Assembly: GCA_963830455.1 (NCBI GenBank)
Contig: CAWHMT010000002.1
Span: 434,001-498,000 of the forward strand
Length of the DNA: 64,000 nucleotides
Reading direction: 5' to 3'
Source of the DNA: 20CM-2-65-7 sp963830455
GTDB taxonomy: Bacteria > Gemmatimonadota > Gemmatimonadetes > Gemmatimonadales > GWC2-71-9
Positions 1 through 9,547 of this stretch are shown in pieces; position 1 is the first letter of the stretch, and every line of letters begins with the position of its first letter. A program made the position numbers and the translations under genes. The notes under the pieces are model-generated. The model searched no databases and was not told the origin of the DNA. It saw only the letters and a list, made by a program, of their open reading frames with translations.

Positions 1-547
1 CCTGGGCGCGTACGAATCCCGCCGCGCGCAGCTGCGCGGCGACCTCGACATCCGGGCGGTGCGCCGAAGCCGGCAACGGGAAGGCGACGATCGTTTCCCG
101 TTTCCCGTTTCCCGCGACCACCGCATCCACCACTTCCTGCACGGTGTCGCGTTTTACTGCCTGGCCGCACTGCAGGCACGTTTGGGTTCCGGCCCGTGCC
201 CACAGCAGCCGGAGGAAATCGGCGATTTCCGTGGCGGTGCCGACCGTAGAACGACTCGACGTCGTGGGGTTCTTCTGCTCGATCGCCACCGCCGGCGACA
301 GCCCCTCCATGGAATCGACCAGCGGTTTCGGCATCCGCTCGAGGAACTGCTTGGCATACGTCGACAGCGATTCGATGTAGCGCCGCTGCCCCTCGGCATA
401 CAGCGTGTCGAATGCCAGCGAGCTCTTCCCCGATCCCGACGGCCCGGTGATGACCGACAGGGCCCGGCGCGGGAACTCCACCGTGATATTCTTCAGATTG
501 TGCTGGCGTACGTTGCGGAGAACGACGCGCTCAGGGGGATGGCGCAT
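1..547 (-). CDS. uvrA: UvrA, excinuclease ABC subunit A (N-terminal part)
   Basis: UvrA is the damage-recognising ABC-type ATPase of nucleotide excision repair; it works as a dimer with UvrB in the cytoplasm. The first 182 codons are visible and the gene runs off the left edge. The start ATG is at 547 and is followed by the typical opening RNVRQHNLKNI. Walker A, GPSGSGKS, is at residues 35-42, followed by SLAFDTLYAEGQRRYIESLS-type UvrA sequence. A CxxC pair at residues 124 and 127 begins the first zinc module. At residues 146-152 three copies of a 7-bp repeat add a short insert (NGKRET). The gene is divergent from the downstream YbhN-like gene, with only 31 bp between the two starts. The family call is certain; the C-terminal two thirds cannot be judged. 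Confidence 0.96.
   Translation of the reverse strand, partial: MRHPPERVVLRNVRQHNLKNITVEFPRRALSVITGPSGSGKSSLAFDTLYAEGQRRYIESLSTYAKQFLERMPKPLVDSMEGLSPAVAIEQKNPTTSSRSTVGTATEIADFLRLLWARAGTQTCLQCGQAVKRDTVQEVVDAVVAGNGKRETIVAFPLPASAHRPDVEVAAQLRAAGFVRAQ
92..112. repeat. 7-bp tandem repeat (3 copies) inside uvrA
   Basis: Three perfect head-to-tail copies of a heptamer (cgtttcc on the plus strand). They lie in the uvrA reading frame, and because 3 x 7 = 21 bp they add seven codons without shifting frame. One partial inverted copy (aacgggaa) lies just upstream at about 75-82. Gain or loss of a single unit would break uvrA. Confidence 0.85.
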
Positions 548-578
548 AACCCCTAAAAATAACAGCTTTGGCCCCTAG

Positions 579-1661
579 ATGGCCCTCGCCCTGACCCCGC
601 GGCTACTCCGTCGTGGCCTCGAGTTGTTCGCCGTCATCTCCCTGTGTGGAGTTGTACTCCTCGTCGCGTATTACCTGATCCGGTTCGGCGACCGGGTCGA
701 CGTGTTCGTCCGGCCGCTGCTGAACCTGCACTGGGGATGGATGGTCGTCGGGCTGGCGCTCGCCTCGTTGGACTGGGTGGGCGGGGGGCTGCGACTCTGG
801 GTCTGCGCGCGGCATGTATACCCCCCGGTCCGTCTGCGCCACTGCATCCTCGCGGGCGGATTTGGCGCCTGGGGGTCCTACCTGACGCCGTTTCAGTCGG
901 GCTCGGCTCCGATGTCCATCTGGGTCCTGAAGCGCTCGGGTGTACCGGTGCCGGAAGCCGTGACTTCGATTTTTGTCACGTTCGTCGCTACGGTAGGATT
1001 CTTTGCGATCGCGGGGCCCCTGGCCGTGTGGATGGGGGCCGGCAAGTCGCTGGCCCAGCACGGACTCGTGCTGGGCATTACGCTGTACGACCTGTTCAAG
1101 ACCAGCCTCACGATTTTCGGCCTGATCGGGCTGGTGATGCTGGCCGCGATCATCTCCCCCGGCCTCATGAAACGCCTCATTCAACGGGTCGCGATGCGCA
1201 TTGGGCGACGCAGCCCGGCCGCGGCCGCGCGCATGGAGAAGCTGCTGTCCGGTGTGGATCGCGCGCATGACTGCATGGTGGCGTTCGGAAGCGGCAAGGG
1301 CCTGTTTACGCTATTGCTGGCGACGATCATTTCGGCGCCCTCTCATGCCAACAAGCTGCTGGCGGGGTATGTGGCCCTCCGCACGCTCGGCATTCCCGCA
1401 GACTTCACCGATATCCTGCTGCTGCAAACGCTGATCTCGTTCCTGCTTTACTTCGCGCCAACCCCCGGAGGCTCCGGCCTCGCCGAATTGACCTCAGCGG
1501 CGGTGATGTCGATCTATGTCCCGCGCGAGATGACGCCGAGCTACACGCTGATCTGGCGGTTCATCAACAGCTACGCGACCGTCATCGTCGGTTCGCTGAT
1601 CTTCTGGTACTGGATCAGGCGCGGCCTGATCGGGCGTGAAGAAACCGTGGGGATCACCTAA
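579..1661 (+). CDS. YbhN/UPF0104-type integral membrane protein (lysylphosphatidylglycerol synthase TM-like)
   Basis: A 360-residue polytopic membrane protein. It starts at the ATG at 579 and has a short cytoplasmic stretch followed by about seven or eight hydrophobic segments. It contains the family hallmark around residues 100-112 (YLTPFQSGSAP) and a second conserved patch near 300 (FAPTPGGSGLAE). This matches the lysylphosphatidylglycerol synthase transmembrane/YbhN family, whose members are proposed lipid flippases or occur fused to aminoacyl-phospholipid synthases. There is no C-terminal synthase domain here, so it is the stand-alone form. It is divergent from uvrA, and a weak hairpin at 1675-1694 follows it. 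The substrate cannot be read from sequence. Confidence 0.85.
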   Translation: MALALTPRLLRRGLELFAVISLCGVVLLVAYYLIRFGDRVDVFVRPLLNLHWGWMVVGLALASLDWVGGGLRLWVCARHVYPPVRLRHCILAGGFGAWGSYLTPFQSGSAPMSIWVLKRSGVPVPEAVTSIFVTFVATVGFFAIAGPLAVWMGAGKSLAQHGLVLGITLYDLFKTSLTIFGLIGLVMLAAIISPGLMKRLIQRVAMRIGRRSPAAAARMEKLLSGVDRAHDCMVAFGSGKGLFTLLLATIISAPSHANKLLAGYVALRTLGIPADFTDILLLQTLISFLLYFAPTPGGSGLAELTSAAVMSIYVPREMTPSYTLIWRFINSYATVIVGSLIFWYWIRRGLIGREETVGIT

Positions 1662-1674
1662 CTGCAGCTTCCTT

Positions 1675-1694
1675 GCCCGGTTACACACCCGGGC
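1675..1694 (+). terminator. Weak hairpin after the YbhN-like gene
   Basis: GCCCGG and CCGGGC form a 6-bp GC stem around an 8-base loop, 13 bp after the stop codon. It has no clear T-run, so it may be a Rho-type end or simply an intercistronic stem. Confidence 0.35.
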
Positions 1695-1736
1695 GTAACT
1701 TCTCCGACCTAACCACGGATCCGGGAGTAGGCGTGC

Positions 1737-3197
1737 ATGGCGTTGCTTGAACTGGGCGGGAAGCGGTTCGCACTCCCGCAGGGGGAGGTTCTGCTCGGCG
1801 CGGACTCAGGAAGCGCCATTCCCCTTGCCGTTCCCGGCGTCCTCCCCCGCCATGCGAAACTGAAGAGCCTTCCAGACGGTCAGGTTGTGATCACCAAGGC
1901 AGTGCCTGAGGCCGAAGTTCTCATCAACGGCGTTCGCCTGGGTGCCGAACCGACGCCCTTGCTCCACGGGGACAAGGTTGAGATTGGCGGTCAGGAGCTG
2001 ACCTTCGTGGACGAGCGGCGCAGCGGCAGCACGCAGTACGTCCAGGCGATGAGCTTGCCGCAGGCGATGGCGCAGGCCAAGAGTGAAGCGAAGGGTCCGG
2101 GCGGGGGGAAGGTCACCGTTAATACCGGTGGGCGAGTCGTCTCGCTCACCGACGGCCGGGAGTACGCCATCGCCGGTACCTCCCTGGTTTTCGGGCGAGA
2201 TGCCTCGTGCGACGTCGTGGTAGCCGGCAAGGATGTGTCGCGCCGCCATGCCGAGATCGTGCAGACGCCCAAGGGGTACTTGATCGTCGATTCCAGCACG
2301 AACGGCACGATGGTGAACGACGTGCGCATCGAGGGGCAGCGACTGCTGGCGCGAGCGGACGTGGTCATGATCGGCGAAGAGAAGTTCCGGTTTTACGCCG
2401 ACACGGCCACCCCCGCCGCCCCCGCCGCCCCCGCCGCCCCTCCTCCTCCCAAAAACCCTTCGCCGGGGCCGGCCGCTAGCGCAGCTTCCTCTTCGGCCGC
2501 GTCCCCTGTACCTCCAACACAGGGCTCGGCGCCCGCGGGAAGGCTGAGGGAGACGGTTCACGGTGTGCCGGCAGCACCGCGGCCCTCCACTGGCGCCCTG
2601 GCCAGCTTCCTTGTGCGGGGCGGCGCGCTCAAGGGGCAACGGCTCATCGTCAAGACACCAGTGGTCAATATCGGACGCGCCGATTACAACGACCTGGTGT
2701 TCCCCGATGAGTCGGTCTCGACGACGCATGCGAAGCTCCAGCGGCGCGAGGGCGTATGGGTACTGGTGGATCTCGATTCGACGAACGGGACATTCGTCGA
2801 TGGGGATCAGATCAAGGGTGAGGCGCCACTGGCCCCTGGCGCCAATGTCCGTTTTGGGGAAATCGGCACCGTGTTCGAACCGACGGATGAATCGGCTGAA
2901 GTAGCCAAGGGCGGGGGAACACGCGTCATGGAAGTGATGACCATGTCGCCACCGCCGTCCAAGACGGCGCCTCCCGCACGACCGTCACCCGCGCCAGCCA
3001 AACCCGCGGCTGCGCCACCTGCGGCGCCGGCCAAGCCGGTGGCGGCCAAACCGGTGGCTCCCAAACCGGTGGCAGCCAAGCCCAAGCCCGCGGCCAAGCC
3101 GCCGGTTGCGCAACAGAAGAAAGGGAAGGGTTGTGGCGGCAGTGCGACGGTACTTCTTCTCGGGATCATCGGGATAGTCTATTGGATGTTCATCTAA
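1737..3197 (+). CDS. Triple FHA-domain membrane-anchored protein
   Basis: A 486-residue protein with three FHA-like modules. The first, about 5-95, is degenerate. The second, about 130-220, carries GRDASCDVV, SRRHAEI and SSTNGT. The third, about 285-385, carries GRADYNDLVF, STTHAKL and DSTNGTFVDG. FHA domains bind phosphothreonine peptides, so modules two and three probably do so. Between and after them lie Pro/Ala-rich linkers (about 228-250) and a Lys-Pro-Ala repeat (about 410-462). A C-terminal hydrophobic helix (about 468-486) suggests a tail anchor in the inner membrane, with the FHA modules in the cytoplasm. A PP2C phosphatase starts 15 bp downstream, so the pair probably reads and erases Ser/Thr phosphorylation. 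The partner kinase is not in this window. Confidence 0.9.
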   Translation: MALLELGGKRFALPQGEVLLGADSGSAIPLAVPGVLPRHAKLKSLPDGQVVITKAVPEAEVLINGVRLGAEPTPLLHGDKVEIGGQELTFVDERRSGSTQYVQAMSLPQAMAQAKSEAKGPGGGKVTVNTGGRVVSLTDGREYAIAGTSLVFGRDASCDVVVAGKDVSRRHAEIVQTPKGYLIVDSSTNGTMVNDVRIEGQRLLARADVVMIGEEKFRFYADTATPAAPAAPAAPPPPKNPSPGPAASAASSSAASPVPPTQGSAPAGRLRETVHGVPAAPRPSTGALASFLVRGGALKGQRLIVKTPVVNIGRADYNDLVFPDESVSTTHAKLQRREGVWVLVDLDSTNGTFVDGDQIKGEAPLAPGANVRFGEIGTVFEPTDESAEVAKGGGTRVMEVMTMSPPPSKTAPPARPSPAPAKPAAAPPAAPAKPVAAKPVAPKPVAAKPKPAAKPPVAQQKKGKGCGGSATVLLLGIIGIVYWMFI

Positions 3198-3211
3198 GGA
3201 TCTCGAGTCTC

Positions 3212-3994
3212 GTGCACATAACTACCGCGGGCCGCACCGACGTTGGCGTCATCCGGTCAGGAAATGAGGACAATTATCACATGGTCCCCGACCGGGGGAT
3301 TTTCATCGTCGCCGACGGCATGGGCGGGCACGCGGCGGGTGAAGTGGCCAGTGAGATGGCGGTCCACTACGTCGCGCGCGAGCTCGATTCGTTGCGCGGG
3401 CTCAGCGACGAGCAGGTCGCGGAGCGGATGCGCCACGCCATCCGCGCGGCGAACGGCGCGATTTTTCAGCGGACGCTCACCGAGCACGACAAACGCGGCA
3501 TGGGCACGACGGTGACGGCGCTAACGCTGTACGAGACGCGCTTTCTCGTCGGTCAGGTGGGCGACAGCCGTGCCTATCTCCTGCGCGACAACAAGCTCAG
3601 CCAGCTCACCAAGGACCACTCCTACGTCCAGGAGCAGGTGGACGCCGGTTACCTCACGCCGGAGCAGGCCCGGACGCATCCCTACAGCAACGTCATCACG
3701 CGTTGCGTGGGCGCCAACAGCGAGGTGAGTCCGGACATCTACGTCGGTACGGTCAAGCCACGCGACGTCTTCCTCCTTGCCTCCGATGGTCTGACCGGAA
3801 TGCTGGAGGACTATCAGCTGGCTGAGCTGCTATCGCCCGATCGGATGCCGGAAGACGAAGTCGATGCGCTCATTGCCGAGGCCAATCGGCATGGTGGACT
3901 CGACAATATTACGGCGGTGATCGTGCGGATCGACTCAGTGGATCCGCCGCCGCCCGAGACCGTCACGACCCAGGCGCCCACCCGCCCGCGCTGA
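3212..3994 (+). CDS. PP2C-family Ser/Thr protein phosphatase
   Basis: A 260-residue PPM/PP2C phosphatase of the PrpC/Stp1 type, which removes phosphate from Ser/Thr with two metal ions. The GTG at 3212 is preferred because it follows an AAGGA motif at 3196-3200 and places HITTAGRTDVG at the N-terminus, as is usual in the family. Visible motifs are RSGNEDN near 16, ADGMGGH near 37, GTTVTAL near 95, VGDSRAYLLR, LLASDGL near 192 and GGLDNITAVIVRI near the C-terminus. These give all expected metal-ligand aspartates. It sits 14 bp after the FHA gene in one transcription unit. Its 3' end overlaps the convergent HD gene by 32 bp. Confidence 0.94.
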   Translation: MHITTAGRTDVGVIRSGNEDNYHMVPDRGIFIVADGMGGHAAGEVASEMAVHYVARELDSLRGLSDEQVAERMRHAIRAANGAIFQRTLTEHDKRGMGTTVTALTLYETRFLVGQVGDSRAYLLRDNKLSQLTKDHSYVQEQVDAGYLTPEQARTHPYSNVITRCVGANSEVSPDIYVGTVKPRDVFLLASDGLTGMLEDYQLAELLSPDRMPEDEVDALIAEANRHGGLDNITAVIVRIDSVDPPPPETVTTQAPTRPR

Positions 3995-5176
3995 GCAGCG
4001 TCTTCTCGCCATCCAGTCGCGCGGCGACCTCTTCGGCCGGCCACGTCACGAGCTCCACCACCGCTGGCGCCGGAATCTGCGCGGGCTCCAGCACAAACAC
4101 GCGCAGCCGTTGTGCCGAGCGATGCAGCTCGGCGGCGACACGCGGGAGCCCGAGACTGGCGAGCCCCGGCATCGAGACGTCGAACATGTCCGGCTTGGAC
4201 GGAAAATCGAGGAACAGCTGGTCGGCGCGCAGTCCGGCTTCGCCGGCCAGCCGTTCTTCGACGCGCTGCAGGAGATCGGGATCGCGCGCGGGCCAATCGG
4301 CCGTGTCGGCGGGAAGCTCCGTCGCGGGAATGTCGAGCGCGCGCTTCGCGAGCCGGCGCTCGCGTAACGCCCGTGCCAGCCCCGTCTGATCATGCTGCTG
4401 GAGCTCGTGCGCCAGAGCGTCGTCGGTCGCGAGCGCGATGTCGTCGGGCGACAGGCGACCCGCCGCGATCGCCCGGCGCACCAGGCGTTTGAACATCGCG
4501 GTGGCGCTGCGCACCGCGTGGTGCCAGTACACGTTGCGATACATCTGATACTTCGCGAACAGCAGCGATTCGAGTGCCGCGAGGCCCTTGGGGTGCAGCC
4601 CCAATCCCTCGGGACCGAGCGTCAACGACGTGAGCAACCGGTCCACATCGATCCGGCCGTAGGGCACGCCGCACATCGCCGCGTCGCGCGAGAGGTAATC
4701 CAGCTTGTCGACGTCGATCGATCCCGACACCAGCCCGGCGAGCGGCGACGCGCTGGTTCCCTGAATCAGCGCGAGCAGGCGCTCGGGAGCGACGCCCAGG
4801 TGCTCGAGTGCTGCCGCCAGTGCGCCGCCCTCGAGATGCCGCGCGGCGAGGCGCTCATGGTGCGGCAGGCCGGCTTCCTCGAGCGCGTGCGAAAACGGGT
4901 AATGGCCGATGTCGTGGAGCAACGCGGCCAGTCGAACCGCCAGTCCCTCTTCGGTCTCCAACTGCCCCAGCTCCGTGACGACGCGGCGGGCGAGGTGATA
5001 GGCGCCCAGGGCGTGCTCGAAGCGCGTGTGGGTGGCGCCGGGGTAGACGAGGAACGCGTGGCCGAGCTGCCGGACGTAGCGCAGACGCTGGACGGCCGGC
5101 GTATCGAGGACCGCAAGCGCCTGGGGCTCGAGGCGGATGTTGTTCCAGAGCGGGTCGCGGACGACCTCGAACTGGC

Positions 5177-5180
<4 letters not shown>
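3963..5180 (-). CDS. HD-domain phosphohydrolase (dGTPase/SAMHD1-like, COG1078 type)
   Basis: A 405-residue cytoplasmic HD-superfamily hydrolase. Metal-binding motifs are HTRFEHALG near residue 47 and LLHDIGHYPFSH near 85, followed by a typical helical region with SIDVDKLDYLSRDA near 155. Relatives hydrolyse dNTPs or other phosphoesters; the substrate here is unknown. The GTG start at 5180 overlaps the pckA stop as GTGA, so it is probably translationally coupled to pckA. The longer open frame upstream lies inside pckA and was not used. The last 32 bp overlap the PP2C gene on the other strand. Confidence 0.9.
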
Positions 5181-6733
<1,553 letters not shown>

Positions 6734-6741
6734 TCGCTTTT

Positions 6742-9009
6742 CTAGGTGGACCGCGCATGGCGGCGGTGTTCCAACGCGTCGACGGCGGCGATCACCGCCA
6801 TATTCACGATATCGGTGACTTCTGACAATCTTTGCAAGACATGGACCGGACGGTCCATCCCCACAAGGATGGGTCCGATCGCCTGCGCGTCACCAAGACG
6901 GGCGAGCAGCTTGTACGCGATGTTGGCAGCGTTCAAGTCTGGGAAAATCAACACGTTAGCGGGCCCGCGCAGCTTGGCGAACGGGTAGACACGTGTGAGG
7001 ATCCGCTCTACCACCGCAGTGTCGGCCTGCATTTCCCCGTCGACCTGCAGATCCGGCACCCGTTCGTGCAACAGTGATACAGCCTGCTGCACTTTCCTGG
7101 CTTGGGGGTGCTTCACCGATCCGAAATTCGAAAACGACAGCATCGCCACCCGCGGCTCCACGCCCAGCCGCCGCACGAAGTTCGCGGTGGCGGTCGCGAT
7201 CTCCGCCAGCGTCTCGGCGTCCGGCTCGATGTTGACCGTCGTATCGGCGAAAAAGAACGTCTGCTGCCGGAAGATCATCATGTAGATGCCGCTCACGTGC
7301 TTGCGGCCCGGCTCGACACCGATCACTTCCAGCGCTGGACGAATCGAGTCGGGGTACTCGATTTCCTCCCCCGCGACGAGCGCGTCGGCGCGTCCTGCCC
7401 GTAACATCAGCAGTCCGTAATAGATCGGATCGAGGACCTGCGTCTGCGCTTCCCGCCGCGTCATGCCCCGGCGCTGCCGCCGCTGCCACAACTCTGCCGC
7501 GAACTGCTCGCGGTCCGGGGCGGTGTGCGGGTCCAGGAGCTCGATGTCCTCGAGCGTCAACGAGGCATCGTCCGCCTGGTGGCGAATCGCATCGAGGTCA
7601 CCCAACAGAATCGGCCGCGCGATTCCCTCGTCGGCGAGGATGCGCGCGGCGCGCACGATGCGCGGGTCGTCGCCTTCGGGGAACACGATGCTCGGCGGGT
7701 CTTGCTGCGCGCGGGTAATGAGGCCGCGCATCACCTGACGCGCGGGACCGAGCCGCGCCTCCAGCTCGGCGCGGTACTCCTCGACGTCGATGATCCGGCC
7801 GGCGATGCCCGACGCGACGGCCGCCCACGCCACCGCCGGCGCGACCCACAAGAGCACGCGAGGATCGAACGGTTTGGGAATGATATAGTCGGGCCCAAAC
7901 TTCAGCGTGTCGCCCCCATACGCCCGCGTCACCGACTCCGGCACTTCTTCCTTGGCCAATTGCGCGAGGGCGCGTGTGGCCGCCATCTCCATCTCGTCGT
8001 TGATCTTCTTGGCGCGCGCGTCGAGGGCGCCTCGGAAAATGAAGGGGAAGCCGAGGACGTTGTTCACCTGGTTGGGGAAGTCGGAGCGCCCGGTCGCCAC
8101 GATCGCGTCGGGCCGGGCCCGCTTGGCATCGTCGGGCATGATCTCGGGATTCGGGTTGGCGAGCGCGAAGATGATCGGCTTCTTGGCCATCTCCGCCAGC
8201 ATCTCCCCCGTGATGATGCCCCCGACCGAGAGGCCGACGAACACATCGGCGCCCTTCAGCGCATCAGTGATGACGCGCGCCTTGGTCTCCGACGCGAAGC
8301 GGCCCTTGTATTGATCCAGGTCCTGGCGGCCCGTGTGGATCACGCCCTTCTGATCGCACATCACGATGTGGTCGCGCTTCACACCCAGTTTCACGTAATG
8401 GTCGGCGGTCGCGATCGCGGCCGCGCCGGCCCCCGAGAACACGACCCGAATCTTGTCGATGTCCTTTTTCACGACGTCGAGGGCGTTGAGCAACGCCGCA
8501 CCGGAGATGATCGCTGTGCCGTGCTGATCATCGTGGAAAACGGGGATCCCCAGGGTCTCGCGCAGGCGCTGCTCGATGTAGAAGCAGTCGGGAGAGCGGA
8601 TGTCCTCGAGATTGATCCCGCCCACCGTGGGCTCGAGCAGCTGGCAGAAGCGGATGACGTCGTCGGGATTCTCGGAGCCGACCTCGAGATCAAAGACGTC
8701 GATATCGGCGAACGCCTTGAACAGAATGCCCTTGCCTTCCATGACGGGTTTGCCGGCCAATGCGCCAATGTTGCCGAGGCCGAGGACCGCGGTCCCATTG
8801 CTGACGACGGCCACCAAGTTGCCCTTGGCGGTGTAGAGGTAGGCATCCTCGGGACGCTTGGCGATTTCGAGACAGGGTTCCGCCACGCCGGGCGTGTAGG
8901 CCAGGGAGAGGTCCCGTTGATCCTTGAATGGCTTTGTGGCAGTGACCTGGATCTTCCCAGGGCGGCCCTGCGCGTGATAGTCGAGGGCCTCCTGGCGGCG
9001 GCTGGACAA
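6742..9009 (-). CDS. maeB: NADP-type malic enzyme with C-terminal phosphotransacetylase-like domain
   Basis: A 755-residue MaeB-type protein. The N-terminal malic enzyme (about 1-430) converts malate to pyruvate and CO2. It contains LAYTPGVAEPC near 36, the FHDDQHGTA segment near 157 and a GAGAAAIA dinucleotide-binding loop near 192. The C-terminal half (about 435-755) resembles phosphate acetyltransferase (IVFPEGDDPRIVRAA near 437). In this family that half is regulatory, sensing acetyl-CoA or acetyl-phosphate, rather than a proven transacetylase. Start at 9009, first gene of the maeB-pckA-HD unit and divergent from the small exported protein at 9089; a palindrome at 9038-9054 lies between them. 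Confidence 0.95.
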   Translation of the reverse strand: MSSRRQEALDYHAQGRPGKIQVTATKPFKDQRDLSLAYTPGVAEPCLEIAKRPEDAYLYTAKGNLVAVVSNGTAVLGLGNIGALAGKPVMEGKGILFKAFADIDVFDLEVGSENPDDVIRFCQLLEPTVGGINLEDIRSPDCFYIEQRLRETLGIPVFHDDQHGTAIISGAALLNALDVVKKDIDKIRVVFSGAGAAAIATADHYVKLGVKRDHIVMCDQKGVIHTGRQDLDQYKGRFASETKARVITDALKGADVFVGLSVGGIITGEMLAEMAKKPIIFALANPNPEIMPDDAKRARPDAIVATGRSDFPNQVNNVLGFPFIFRGALDARAKKINDEMEMAATRALAQLAKEEVPESVTRAYGGDTLKFGPDYIIPKPFDPRVLLWVAPAVAWAAVASGIAGRIIDVEEYRAELEARLGPARQVMRGLITRAQQDPPSIVFPEGDDPRIVRAARILADEGIARPILLGDLDAIRHQADDASLTLEDIELLDPHTAPDREQFAAELWQRRQRRGMTRREAQTQVLDPIYYGLLMLRAGRADALVAGEEIEYPDSIRPALEVIGVEPGRKHVSGIYMMIFRQQTFFFADTTVNIEPDAETLAEIATATANFVRRLGVEPRVAMLSFSNFGSVKHPQARKVQQAVSLLHERVPDLQVDGEMQADTAVVERILTRVYPFAKLRGPANVLIFPDLNAANIAYKLLARLGDAQAIGPILVGMDRPVHVLQRLSEVTDIVNMAVIAAVDALEHRRHARST

Positions 9010-9037
9010 GGACAGAAGTCCTTAATAGAGAAGGGGT

Positions 9038-9054
9038 TATGCTAGGCCGGCATA
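9038..9054. promoter_or_regulatory. Possible operator: 17-bp inverted repeat between maeB and the metal-uptake arm
   Basis: TATGC and GCATA arms flank a 7-bp GC-rich core in the 79-bp space between divergent maeB and the small Cys/His protein. It could serve either gene. No factor can be named from the sequence, and the symmetry is short enough to arise by chance. Confidence 0.3.
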
Positions 9055-9088
9055 CCAAGGCTGTCAAGGCCGGGGCGGGGATTGTAAT

Positions 9089-9439
9089 ATGACGACGATG
9101 CGGAAGCGCTCGTTGTGGGTACGCACCCCGCTGCTGCTGCTCACGCTGCTGCAATTCAGCGTGCCGGCGGCCGCCTCGTGGGCGGATGCTCGCCTGGGGG
9201 AGAAGAACAACGGGCCCGCGCACATCGAGTCGCACTCGACCGACGGCTGCGCCCGCATCCATCCGGCCGACTGCGCGCTGCATCGCTTCCTCACAGCGCC
9301 GCTCGCGCGGCATGTCGCCACGGTGCTGTCGCTCCGCGATGGGGCCGGCATCAAGTGGATTCCGCGTGCAACCGCCAACGCCCATTTCGCTCGGCACCTT
9401 ACTCTTCCCGATTCCCGCGCCCCTCCGACGCTCTCCTGA
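9089..9439 (+). CDS. Small exported Cys/His protein, first gene of the TonB-receptor unit
   Basis: A 116-residue protein of unknown function. A signal peptide is clear: basic RKR at 5-7, then a hydrophobic core with LLLLTLLQF, then PAAASWA near 27-33. The mature part carries a compact cluster: H, H, DGCARIH, then DCALH near residues 47-70. A matching pattern (C-A-x-x-H, then C-A-L-C-H) is found in the small protein at 17857-18177, so I regard the two as paralogues. The gene begins at ATG 9089; a second ATG lies 9 bp later. It precedes the TonB receptor by 108 bp. Position and cluster suggest a periplasmic metal-related role, but this is inference only. Confidence 0.65.
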   Translation: MTTMRKRSLWVRTPLLLLTLLQFSVPAAASWADARLGEKNNGPAHIESHSTDGCARIHPADCALHRFLTAPLARHVATVLSLRDGAGIKWIPRATANAHFARHLTLPDSRAPPTLS

Positions 9440-9547
9440 GTAACGGCGCCGCGATTCCGCGGCGGCCGCACGTCAAAACAAATCAAGCTCGCGCGTTGCG
9501 CATTCCAGGTGGATTGCGCGCGCGCCGGGCTTCACCAGGAGAGCGTC

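Noticed and set aside
2405..2455. CCG/CCC-rich block in the FHA gene as a regulatory or unstable repeat
   Set aside because: It codes an in-frame Pro/Ala linker between FHA domains, common in such proteins.
7525..9045. Long open frame (about 500 codons) opposite maeB, and similar antisense frames opposite lepA, RND, typA and galM
   Set aside because: GC-rich codon bias opens the antisense frame; translated sequences have no domain signature, ribosome site or low-complexity-free core, and the sense genes are certain.
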